Below, in pieces: positions 1 through 6,077 of a DNA stretch of 10,233 nucleotides. Origin of the DNA: an uncultured Collinsella sp. Its GTDB lineage: Bacteria; Actinomycetota; Coriobacteriia; Coriobacteriales; Coriobacteriaceae. Position 1 is the first letter of the stretch; every line of letters begins with the position of its first letter. The DNA lies in contig CAAENO010000184.1 of assembly GCA_900757385.1 (NCBI GenBank), forward strand, positions 1 through 10,233. The letters are read 5' to 3'. The position numbers and the translations under genes were made by a program. Under the pieces are notes generated by a model. The model was given only the letters and a program-made list of their open reading frames with translations, was not told where the DNA came from and made no database searches.

Positions 1-488
1 AAGCCGTGGACCATCTCCTCGAGCGGGGCCAGTTGGGCATTGACGACCGACTCGTCGACGTCGGCACACGAGGCGACCCAGCGATCCAGAATAAGGTTGA
101 GCGCACCGCCCTCGGGGCGCGTCTTGGTCGATATGTTGCGGATGAGCTCGCGGTAGGTGGCAAGGCCCTGTCCCTGACCGCCCTGCAGGCGGCGATCGGG
201 CGACAGGTCGGCATCAGCGACGACGAATCCCTCGCCCATGGCGTGCGTGCGGATAGTCTGGAGCAAAAAGCTCTTGCCGGCGCCGTAACGACCGACCAGA
301 AAGCGGAAGCTCGCGCCACCGTCGGCGATGAGACTCAGATCGGTGAGCAGGGCGCGGATCTCGACCTCGCGCCCTACGGTGATGTAAGGAAGGCCGATGC
401 GCGGGACCACACCGCCCTTGAGCGAGTTGAGAATGACGGCGGCGACGCGCTTGGGCACGCGAGGTGCTGCGGATGCGGTATCACTCAT
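1..488 (-). CDS. DUF2791/BREX-type P-loop ATP-binding protein, N-terminal part
   Basis: Only the first about 162 residues are inside the window; the gene continues past the left edge. The N-terminal part reads like the DUF2791 family (Pfam 'BREX system ATP-binding domain'): a segment KGGVVPRIGLPYITVGRE at about residues 24-41, then a Walker A motif GRYGAGKS at about residues 66-73, then ADADLSPDRRLQG and GQGLATYRELI stretches that are typical of the family. Proteins of this family include BrxC/BrxD of BREX phage-defence systems and stand-alone ATPases beside TerB-N proteins and helicases. The ATG at 488 overlaps the TGA of the preceding TerB-N gene by 8 bases (ATGAGTGA), so the two are very probably translationally coupled and their products may act together. 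The substrate is unknown; loading or remodelling of a DNA-acting partner is inferred from the family only. The family call is firm, the role is not. Confidence 0.85.
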   Translation of the reverse strand, partial: MSDTASAAPRVPKRVAAVILNSLKGGVVPRIGLPYITVGREVEIRALLTDLSLIADGGASFRFLVGRYGAGKSFLLQTIRTHAMGEGFVVADADLSPDRRLQGGQGQGLATYRELIRNISTKTRPEGGALNLILDRWVASCADVDESVVNAQLAPLEEMVHG

Positions 489-2241
489 GGTCTAGGTATC
501 CTCTCACGTCTGCTTCGTAGTCCTCGATAATCTGCGGCCCTGCCGCGCTAAATTCAATTACGGTGTCGCCCACCAGGTCAAAGAGCGCCTCGTTGATGGT
601 ATCGATGAGCATGTCCTCGCTCTGCTCCGATTGCACTACCGCCGATTCCGCCTGTACTGCGTTGTGCTCGAGCAGCGCGCGGAGATAGGCGTCTGCGGCG
701 GGCGCGAGTTCGTTCGTGGCGTCAGCGGGCGCAGCAGCTGCGAACGCGGGCGTCGGTGCGAGAAGCGGTGCTACGACACCAAACTGTTCGGTGGATATGG
801 TCGGCTCGTCGGACTCGTCCTGCCCTGCAGCCGCCGCGACCGCCTCGACCATCGCGTCGGCTACGGGCTCGGCTTCCGGTTGCCCTGAGTCCGCTGCCTC
901 GGCTTCTGCGGACGCGCCGTCCTCGCGTTCCTCGTCGATCAAAAGCGCTTCGCGCGTTTGTGCGGCAGCGCTCCGAATGTGCCCCAGCTGGCTCAAATCG
1001 ATATCGATCTTGACGGGCTGGTGTGTGGCGTCCCACGAAAGCCATGCCACAATCTCGTCATCGATAATCTTGGCCAGATATTTGGGGACCTTTTCTTCCT
1101 TAAGGGGATGGGCGGGGTCCAGCGCCAGGCGCAGGCGTTGGTCGCAGGCGCGCATCATTTCACCGAGCTTGCTGCTCCTTTGCCTGCTACCGTGAATCCG
1201 CATGCATTCCCAAAAACCGTTTTGGCAACGGTAGATATGGATGGGGTCCAGACGGTATTCGCAGTCCTCGTGGCGCTCGGGCGCAAAGAATACGGCCGAG
1301 GCAAACATGGTGTAGGGCATGGCCGTCTCCTCCCCAAATAAACTTGCCACGATGCCGGTCTTTCGGTGCGTGTCATAGTAGCGCGCCATGCGGACATACA
1401 CGGCGCACGCCACGTGGCGCAGATCGCGGTGGTGGCTGCGGTCGAGCCGCGAGTTACTTAGGTTGTACGTGGAGAGGGCGTTGATGGCGGCCATGAGTCG
1501 CTCCTCGCGCACCTCATCGGGCGGAAGGGGGAGCGTGGGCTCGGAGGTTTTGCGACGCTTAGGGGTCTGGCCGGACGGTGCCGGTGCCGGTACAAGGTCT
1601 CGCGCCGCGCGTCGCAGCTCGATAAGGGCGTTATCGAACATGACGGTTTTAGAGTCGCGAAGCAGCTTGGGGTCGAGCCCGTGGAACACGGCGTAATCTT
1701 GCAGCCACACGCGCGCAAACCGGTCGATGCCGGGCTCGAAGGCGCGATAGACATCCCAAAAAGCCCTGATCTTGTTAAAACCATCGAGTGGATTATCTAC
1801 GCCAATGCCGCAAATCAGCTCATAGAGATACAGAAAGGCAAAGGACGTAGACGTTTCCTCGACGGTTCCGCGGCGCACTTGGGCACGCCAGGTAAAGTAG
1901 CCGCGCAGCTGCCGGTCGCTCATGGCGTTATAGGTGGGAAAGTACGACTTAAAGGTGCCGTTGTAGGGACAGTCGTCCTCAAAGTCGGCCATCAGCAGGC
2001 CCTGGCGGTAAAAAAGCTCGGCTTCCGAAAGCCAGCGGCCCGCACCGCCCTTGGGGTCATCCTGCCAGCGCGATATCTCGCGCATTTTACGGTACTGGTC
2101 GGGGAGGAAATTCTGCATCTGTCGGCCGGTTTTGAGAATCGGCTCGTCTGCGTAGATTTCGTTTGAGAAGCGGGCGGATTGATGGGTCCGGGCCTCGGCC
2201 ATAATGCGCTCGATGAGCATCTTGATGTCCTGGTCGGCCAC
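481..2241 (-). CDS. TerB-N / TerB-C domain protein
   Basis: A 586-residue cytoplasmic protein. Residues about 40-215 match the TerB-N domain in style: MSDRQLRGYFTWR followed by a VRRG turn (about 107-125) and SFAFLYLYELICGIGV (about 133-148). A proline- and lysine-rich hinge (about 217-242) leads to a helical middle region (about 245-400). From about 408 (VKIDIDLSQLGHIR) to the end it resembles TerB-C, interrupted by an acidic, Ala/Pro-rich, low-complexity insert at about 436-515; the domain closes with SEDMLIDTINEALFDLVGDT (541-560). I do not see a separate central TerB domain. The start is GTG, chosen because AGGAGG (2246-2251) sits four bases upstream; ATG at codon 8 has no such site. TerB-N/TerB-C proteins are linked by comparative genomics to stress-response and DNA-processing islands with ATPases and helicases; the name does not imply tellurite resistance. 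The downstream DUF2791 ATPase overlaps it by 8 bases and is the likely partner. Confidence 0.85.
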   Translation of the reverse strand: MADQDIKMLIERIMAEARTHQSARFSNEIYADEPILKTGRQMQNFLPDQYRKMREISRWQDDPKGGAGRWLSEAELFYRQGLLMADFEDDCPYNGTFKSYFPTYNAMSDRQLRGYFTWRAQVRRGTVEETSTSFAFLYLYELICGIGVDNPLDGFNKIRAFWDVYRAFEPGIDRFARVWLQDYAVFHGLDPKLLRDSKTVMFDNALIELRRAARDLVPAPAPSGQTPKRRKTSEPTLPLPPDEVREERLMAAINALSTYNLSNSRLDRSHHRDLRHVACAVYVRMARYYDTHRKTGIVASLFGEETAMPYTMFASAVFFAPERHEDCEYRLDPIHIYRCQNGFWECMRIHGSRQRSSKLGEMMRACDQRLRLALDPAHPLKEEKVPKYLAKIIDDEIVAWLSWDATHQPVKIDIDLSQLGHIRSAAAQTREALLIDEEREDGASAEAEAADSGQPEAEPVADAMVEAVAAAAGQDESDEPTISTEQFGVVAPLLAPTPAFAAAAPADATNELAPAADAYLRALLEHNAVQAESAVVQSEQSEDMLIDTINEALFDLVGDTVIEFSAAGPQIIEDYEADVRGYLDHE

Positions 2242-2245
2242 CGCC

Positions 2246-2251
2246 CCTCCT
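2246..2251 (-). promoter_or_regulatory. Shine-Dalgarno site deciding the GTG start of the TerB-N gene
   Basis: The minus strand reads AGGAGG here, four bases from GTG at 2241. This full-consensus site supports the GTG over the ATG seven codons further in. Confidence 0.7.
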
Positions 2252-2277
2252 CTCGAACGCAGCTACGGTGACCTCAT

Positions 2278-2286
2278 ATCATAGCA
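2278..2286 (-). promoter_or_regulatory. Candidate extended -10 promoter for the TerB-N/ATPase pair
   Basis: Read on the minus strand this is TGCTATGAT: a TG motif one base before TATGAT, one mismatch from the TATAAT consensus. A weak -35 (CGAACA) lies 17 bases upstream. It sits in the 87-base gap after the DUF554 stop, about 37 bases before the GTG of the TerB-N gene. It would let the TerB-N/ATPase pair be transcribed independently of DUF554. Sequence match only. Confidence 0.35.
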
Positions 2287-2328
2287 CAGCATCAAACAGA
2301 TGTTCGAAATACCGCTGCGTTGATAGAT

Positions 2329-3045
2329 TTAGAACAGGAGGGCGTAGATGACGGCGATGACGACGGAGGGAAGCATATTGGCCGTGCGGAAGGTCTGAGG
2401 ACGGATGAGGTTGACGCCGACGCAGAAGATGAGCATGGAGCCTACGAGCGAAAGGCTGTTGAGGGCCGCTGCGGTCATGATGGGGGAGAGCGCGCCGGCA
2501 AACAGCGTGATCGTCCCCTGGAACACGGTGACGGGCAGGGCGGAGAAGATGCAGCCGCGGCCAAGCGAGGCCGTCATGGTGCAGACGATGATGCAGTCCA
2601 GTGCGCCCTTGAGGGCAAGCGTTGACCAGTCGCCGAGCAGGCCGTCCTGAATCGATCCCACAATGGCCATGGCGCCGATGCACACGGTGAGTGAAGTCGA
2701 GACAAAAGCGTTGGTGAACTCGTTATCGCCCTCACTGCCAGTCTTGCGCTTGAGCCATTCGCCAAGGTTCTCGATGGCGGCCTCCAAGTTGATGGCCTCG
2801 CCGATGAGCGAACCGAGCGCAAATGAGACGATGAGCATGGTGGTACCGGTGGTCGCTAGCGCCTTTCCATCGATGATGAGCATCTTTTGCATGGTGCCGC
2901 TCAGGCCGATAAACAGGACGCACAGCCCCGATGCTTTCATGAGCGTGTCTTGGATGCGCGGTGTAATGAAGCGGCCGCCCGCTAATCCCAAAAGACCGCC
3001 CGCAACTAAAAGCGCAACGTTGATGATTGTTCCCAAGCCCGGCAT
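2329..3045 (-). CDS. DUF554 family integral membrane protein
   Basis: A 238-residue polytopic membrane protein of the DUF554 family (the family of E. coli YqgA). The N-terminus MPGLGTIINVALLVAGGLLGL is the usual DUF554 opening. About seven hydrophobic stretches follow, with glycine-rich helices (LCVLFIGLSGTMQ, MLIVSFALGSLIGE, AMAIVGSIQDGLLGD) and a terminal helix VVIAVIYALLF. The reading frame is open to 3114, but the start at 3045 is preferred: AGGAGG lies four bases before it and the extra 23 residues of the longer version carry no family similarity. Transport function is often suggested for the family, but no substrate is established. It has its own upstream region with inverted repeats, and an 87-base gap separates it from the TerB-N gene, so functional linkage to either neighbour is not shown. 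Confidence 0.9.
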   Translation of the reverse strand: MPGLGTIINVALLVAGGLLGLAGGRFITPRIQDTLMKASGLCVLFIGLSGTMQKMLIIDGKALATTGTTMLIVSFALGSLIGEAINLEAAIENLGEWLKRKTGSEGDNEFTNAFVSTSLTVCIGAMAIVGSIQDGLLGDWSTLALKGALDCIIVCTMTASLGRGCIFSALPVTVFQGTITLFAGALSPIMTAAALNSLSLVGSMLIFCVGVNLIRPQTFRTANMLPSVVIAVIYALLF

Positions 3046-3049
3046 GAGC

Positions 3050-3055
3050 CCTCCT
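3050..3055 (-). promoter_or_regulatory. Shine-Dalgarno site deciding the DUF554 start
   Basis: AGGAGG on the minus strand, four bases from ATG at 3045. It favours the 238-residue protein over a 261-residue version starting at 3114. Confidence 0.7.
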
Positions 3056-3114
3056 GTATTGATGCCAACGTGGCAATCGTAGCAGAACGAAATGCGAGGC
3101 ACATCGCGACTCAT

Positions 3115-3140
3115 CTAATACGTTATATAAGTGGTATTAG
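3115..3140. promoter_or_regulatory. Inverted repeat / candidate operator upstream of DUF554
   Basis: Perfect 7-base arms CTAATAC (3115-3121) and GTATTAG (3134-3140) flank a 12-base centre that contains the 8-base palindrome TTATATAA (3123-3130). On the minus strand the centre offers -10-like hexamers (TATAAC, TTATAT), although I see no good -35. The site is about 70 bases before the DUF554 ATG and just after the stop of the upstream secreted-protein gene. The geometry fits a dimeric repressor covering the promoter; this is an inference. Confidence 0.45.
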
Positions 3141-3141
3141 G

Positions 3142-3157
3142 AATGATGCGCAGCATT
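3142..3157. repeat. Imperfect palindrome after the 476-residue secreted-protein gene
   Basis: AATGATGCGCAGCATT is symmetrical at all but one pair of positions (AATG/CATT arms around TGCGCA). It lies 7-22 bases after the stop of the 3164-4594 gene and one base beyond the neighbouring inverted repeat. It has no usable hairpin loop and no T-run in the minus direction, so it is a poor terminator; a second protein-binding site is equally possible. Confidence 0.3.
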
Positions 3158-3163
3158 TAAGCC

Positions 3164-4594
3164 TCAGGTGGTTGTCGGGACATAGGGATAGTAGTCAAAG
3201 CGCAGTGTCATAAGCCGCTGTGGGGATTCAATAGCCGCGGCGATGATATTGGCATCGCGGGCACGATCAAACCCTTCGAGTTCGATCTGATACGAGACGT
3301 CTTGCATAATGTCCAGACGTCGCCAGGCTAGAAGTGTGTCGCCATCGAATTCCAAGGTCTTGCTTCCGTCTGGGGCAACGGCGTATAGACGCAGTTTAGC
3401 GGTGGTTGCAGGGTCGACAACCGTGACCTTTTTAATTTCGTTTCGAGTATTCTTGGCGCCCAACAAGGTGAGCAGTGTTGGGGCCACGACCTCGCCCGAT
3501 GGCAAAAAGACGACTTCGATGGATTCGGGAAATGCGATGATGGCCGACTTGCGGACGGGCTGATTGGCGGCGGCAACTTCGTTGTTTGCAGCATCGATGA
3601 CCTCCGTGTGGTCGAGGGCGGCAAGCACGCAGCAGTTACCTTCATCGATCTCCTGAGGATCAGCAAGCCCCAGACTGTCCGCGAGCTCGGGATCGTTTGG
3701 ACCGGTAGCGGGCTCATTCGGCGCTTCGAAAGAAGCTGGGACGCTGTTTGTCGGCGACGGCGTGTCGCCCGCACCTGCTTCTTTGTCCGTGCTCTCTTCT
3801 TGTATGGTTGCGTTGATGGGTTCGTCGTTTGAGGGGAGCGTCTTGGCGTCAAGCGCGGAGGGGAGAATTCCGATGGCTCCGGATCCGTTCCACTCCATTT
3901 CGAGAAGCGCCGGGTCGGCAAGAATGCGTTGCCTGCTTTGCGCGTGGGCATCGATTTCAATAGGGCCTGCCTCTATCCCTCGTGTAAGGCTGAGTGATCC
4001 GGCTGGCTTCTCGAAATGAGCGTCTGTATCTTTGGTGCTGGCGGCGTAGAACAGCAGGGACGTTTCTCCCGCCGCGATGGCATCGGTGCCCGCCTTGGTC
4101 AGCCGCAGCGATGCCGTGAATGAGAGGGTGGGCTGCACATCGTCTGCATTCGCGGCGGCGCAGCCCAGACATATACCGCCTCCTTTCTCGAAAAACGCAC
4201 CGTCGAAGGCGACCTTCGCTCCGTTCGCCGAGTCATCGACCGAAGCGATATCGATGCGCAACCCCAAATCGCACGGATCGCCATCTGCATCGAGCACAAT
4301 CGAGCGCCACGTGCAGACGGCGCACCCCGCCTGGGAGCCGTTTGCCTTGTTCGAACGATTGATATCCACGACTATCGAGCCGTCCGTATTACGACGAAGG
4401 CATCCCGAGGTTGAGATTGCGGCCTGTGCGAACGAAAAACGCTTGCACGCAATGGCGCTCGACGGATTTGGTGCGGAGCTTAGGGCTGCTGGTAAGGAGT
4501 CTGCCATGACGGGAGTCGCCCAAGCGGCGACAGGCGTTCCGGTTGCGAGCGCGCCGCAGAGTGCGACGACGGGCAAAAGGTTCTTCGATGCCAT
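3164..4594 (-). CDS. Secreted protein with CxxC motifs and a C-terminal beta domain, function unknown
   Basis: 476 residues, not recognised as a named family. A Sec signal peptide covers residues 1-27 (MASKN, hydrophobic core, likely cut after AWA). The N-terminal half of the mature protein (about 48-250) holds seven cysteines, including CAVC (91-94) and CLGC (142-145), plus C50, C65 and C108; disulfides or metal binding are possible. Residues about 255-345 are an acidic, Pro/Ser/Thr-rich linker containing a CC pair (321-322). The C-terminal domain (about 348-472) has a layout like the 199-residue protein encoded two genes upstream (FPESIEVVFLPSGEVVAP against VPTVIPFVAKADGTLQGP; ending LMTLRFDYYP against VATITWTVEP). 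There is no sorting signal or membrane anchor. AAGGAG lies five bases before the ATG. The gene follows the LAQTG protein after 18 bases, so it is the last gene of the surface operon. It could be an adhesin or a minor subunit of a surface assembly; this is inferred. Confidence 0.8.
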   Translation of the reverse strand: MASKNLLPVVALCGALATGTPVAAWATPVMADSLPAALSSAPNPSSAIACKRFSFAQAAISTSGCLRRNTDGSIVVDINRSNKANGSQAGCAVCTWRSIVLDADGDPCDLGLRIDIASVDDSANGAKVAFDGAFFEKGGGICLGCAAANADDVQPTLSFTASLRLTKAGTDAIAAGETSLLFYAASTKDTDAHFEKPAGSLSLTRGIEAGPIEIDAHAQSRQRILADPALLEMEWNGSGAIGILPSALDAKTLPSNDEPINATIQEESTDKEAGAGDTPSPTNSVPASFEAPNEPATGPNDPELADSLGLADPQEIDEGNCCVLAALDHTEVIDAANNEVAAANQPVRKSAIIAFPESIEVVFLPSGEVVAPTLLTLLGAKNTRNEIKKVTVVDPATTAKLRLYAVAPDGSKTLEFDGDTLLAWRRLDIMQDVSYQIELEGFDRARDANIIAAAIESPQRLMTLRFDYYPYVPTTT

Positions 4595-4612
4595 GGGGTC
4601 TCCTTAGCTAAT

Positions 4613-4894
4613 TTAGTGCGGCCTGTCCGTGTTTCGTTTCTGGCTGCGTTTGATGTGCAGACCGAGGCCGGCGGTTCCCGCGCCTGCTGCCGTGGCGCCT
4701 GCTGCCAAGAGCCATCGTCTGTCGCCTGTCTGAGCCAACGGTTCCTCGCGGCAGCCGCGGTCGAGCTCCGAGAGGTCGACCGTCACCTGCGTGGCGGCCT
4801 GCGCCTGTTCTTGCTGGGCAAAGGCCATGGCTGGCCCAAACGCTAGGATACTGACGGCGGCGGCCAGGGCGACGGCCTTATGCCGTGTGCGCAC
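4613..4894 (-). CDS. Tiny cell-wall-anchored protein with LAQTG sorting signal
   Basis: 93 residues from the GTG at 4894. Signal peptide at 1-26 (basic RTRHK, hydrophobic core, likely cut after AFA), then a mature stretch of only about 26 residues (QQEQAQAATQVTVDLSELDR onward, with one cysteine at 48), then the sorting signal LAQTGD (53-58), a hydrophobic Ala/Gly-rich helix (61-79) and a basic tail (KRSQKR). This is the classical sortase-substrate tail with LAQTG in place of LPXTG. A longer version from TTG at 4924 is also open (103 residues); GTG gives a more usual signal-peptide N-region and an overlap of 17 bases with the upstream gene instead of 47. No sortase gene is in the window. With so little exposed protein it may serve as an anchor or base for the larger secreted neighbours; that is inference. 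Confidence 0.75.
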   Translation of the reverse strand: MRTRHKAVALAAAVSILAFGPAMAFAQQEQAQAATQVTVDLSELDRGCREEPLAQTGDRRWLLAAGATAAGAGTAGLGLHIKRSQKRNTDRPH

Positions 4895-5477
4895 CGGGCT
4901 CGACCGTCCAGGTGATCGTTGCAACCTGATCGCCTTCGCCGGTTACGCGGAAGATGTCGCGCGTGACGCGGGCGACGTTTCCGCTTGTCTTGAGCTTAAT
5001 TTTGTCCGTGCCGCCGGCAATGCCCTGGTAGCCCATGTCGAAGGCTGCATTCTTGGAAAGATCGAGGCCCGTCTCCTGCATTGCGGCGCTGGCGTTCTGG
5101 AGTGCGCCGTTGGGGCCGACCTTAAAGTCGATGGAATTCTGCGCGGTTCCGGCCTTGGCGTCGGCGGCAATGGTCCAGGTGTTCATGGCGTCGATCTTCA
5201 TGTTGGTGACATGGATGCCGTAGGCCGAATGATTGTCGATGGTGGTCGCGTCTTCTGAGGGGCCCTGAAGCGTGCCGTCGGCCTTGGCGACGAAGGGAAT
5301 AACCGTCGGAACTTTGAACTCTACGTTGTCGATCTCGGTCCTGACCATTACTTTTGTGGTTCCAACGCGCCCGGCTGCCAGAGCTGGCGTCGGGGCGGCG
5401 CCCATTGCGAGCGCGAGCGCGAGCCCTGCGCCCACGACGAGCGCTCTGGCTCCGTTCATGTTCCTCGTGATGTCCAT
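4878..5477 (-). CDS. Secreted beta-rich surface protein, possible main subunit
   Basis: 199 residues. Signal peptide at about 1-35 with probable cleavage after ALA. The mature part begins with alternating hydrophobic residues and the element VPTVIPFVAKADGTLQGPS (56-74), then DNHSAYGIHVTNMKID (81-96) and a closing strand VATITWTVEP (185-194). This 'VPT-IPF-ADG...N-S...I-VTN' pattern occurs in secreted proteins of gut Firmicutes and Actinobacteria, but I cannot name the family securely. It has no sorting signal, cysteine or membrane anchor. The ATG at 5477 has AAAGGA six bases upstream, and a GC-rich hairpin (5498-5514) lies in front of that. It overlaps the start of the LAQTG protein and follows the membrane-anchored protein after 90 bases. 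An exported structural or adhesive subunit fits the context; an enzyme is unlikely because no catalytic motif is visible. Confidence 0.8.
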   Translation of the reverse strand: MDITRNMNGARALVVGAGLALALAMGAAPTPALAAGRVGTTKVMVRTEIDNVEFKVPTVIPFVAKADGTLQGPSEDATTIDNHSAYGIHVTNMKIDAMNTWTIAADAKAGTAQNSIDFKVGPNGALQNASAAMQETGLDLSKNAAFDMGYQGIAGGTDKIKLKTSGNVARVTRDIFRVTGEGDQVATITWTVEPGAHTA

Positions 5478-5497
5478 GGTCGTTCCTTTCTATTCGC

Positions 5498-5514
5498 CGC
5501 GGGCCGTCCCCGCG
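5498..5514 (-). repeat. GC hairpin in the leader of the 199-residue surface protein gene
   Basis: Six-base arms CGCGGG and CCCGCG enclose a five-base loop. The hairpin starts nine bases upstream of the Shine-Dalgarno site of the 5477 gene, inside the longest gap of the operon. No T-run follows on the minus strand, so it is not an intrinsic terminator. An mRNA-processing or 5'-stabilising structure is possible. Confidence 0.4.
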
Positions 5515-5567
5515 ATGATTGGACGAATGCTGGTGAATTGCGTGCGGTGCCGCGTCGGCCGAAAAAG

Positions 5568-6077
5568 CTAGTTCTCGGCTTGCTCAACCCGTACCTTGAC
5601 ACGTGTCGGATTGCCGTGGCTGTCGAGGGTCTTGGCATCGAGTGCCTGGATCTCGATGTATGCCTCGCCTTCTTTGATGTCGCCGGCGGGGCACGTCTCG
5701 ATTGTCTTGCCGGTCTCGACCACACCGGATTCGTACACGGTCTCGTCGTTTTGGATGACGCGGAATCGCTGGGGAAATTTATTGTCTTGGACGTTTTGCA
5801 CGTTGACGCGCAGCTTGCCGTCCTCCTGTAGCTGAGCGACCGGCGCGACCGAAATCGTCATCATGTTGTCGCGGACGATGGCATCGAGCTCATCTTGGAT
5901 TTCTTGTCGCGATTTGCCCTCTGCCGTCGTGACTGAGGCGCCCGCTTCGGGCACGGGCTGCGACTGCCAGGCGTATAGCCCTACGGCGATGAGGGCGCAG
6001 ACGATAGCCAGGCAGACAACGACGAGTTTCTTGCGACGCCCCAGTCCTGCGAGGCGGGGCGGCTTCTTCGCACTCAT
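5568..6077 (-). CDS. Membrane-anchored extracytoplasmic protein, function unknown
   Basis: 169 residues. A basic N-terminus (KKPPRLAGLGRRKK) precedes one hydrophobic helix (about 18-36); the rest is extracytoplasmic, so this is probably an N-terminally anchored type II protein. A short helix SRQEIQDELDAIVRDNMM (56-73) is followed by a small beta domain with LRVNVQNVQDN (89-99), YESGVVETGKTIE (115-127) and an IEIQALD strand (141-147). This layout recalls small anchored proteins found with surface-protein operons in Clostridia and Coriobacteria, but I have no certain family name. The ATG overlaps the stop of the upstream 98-residue gene by four bases (ATGA), showing translational coupling. It may tether or chaperone the secreted proteins encoded after it. 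Confidence 0.8.
   Translation of the reverse strand: MSAKKPPRLAGLGRRKKLVVVCLAIVCALIAVGLYAWQSQPVPEAGASVTTAEGKSRQEIQDELDAIVRDNMMTISVAPVAQLQEDGKLRVNVQNVQDNKFPQRFRVIQNDETVYESGVVETGKTIETCPAGDIKEGEAYIEIQALDAKTLDSHGNPTRVKVRVEQAEN

Noticed and set aside
6..530. Plus-strand 174-codon open frame opposite the ATPase gene
   Set aside because: It is antisense to a clear DUF2791 ATPase with Walker A motif; no ribosome site and no recognisable protein. High GC makes long antisense frames common here.
1681..2166. Plus-strand 161-codon frame opposite the TerB-N gene
   Set aside because: Shadow of the TerB-N domain coding sequence; no supporting start signal or similarity.
481..2241. Tellurite resistance function for the TerB-N protein
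   Set aside because: TerB-N/TerB-C domains are named by association; no TerC/TerD/TerZ genes are present and no evidence of metal resistance is visible.
3164..3190. VPTTT at the C-terminus of the 476-residue protein as a sorting signal
   Set aside because: It is the very end of the protein; no glycine, hydrophobic helix or basic tail follows, so sortase could not use it.
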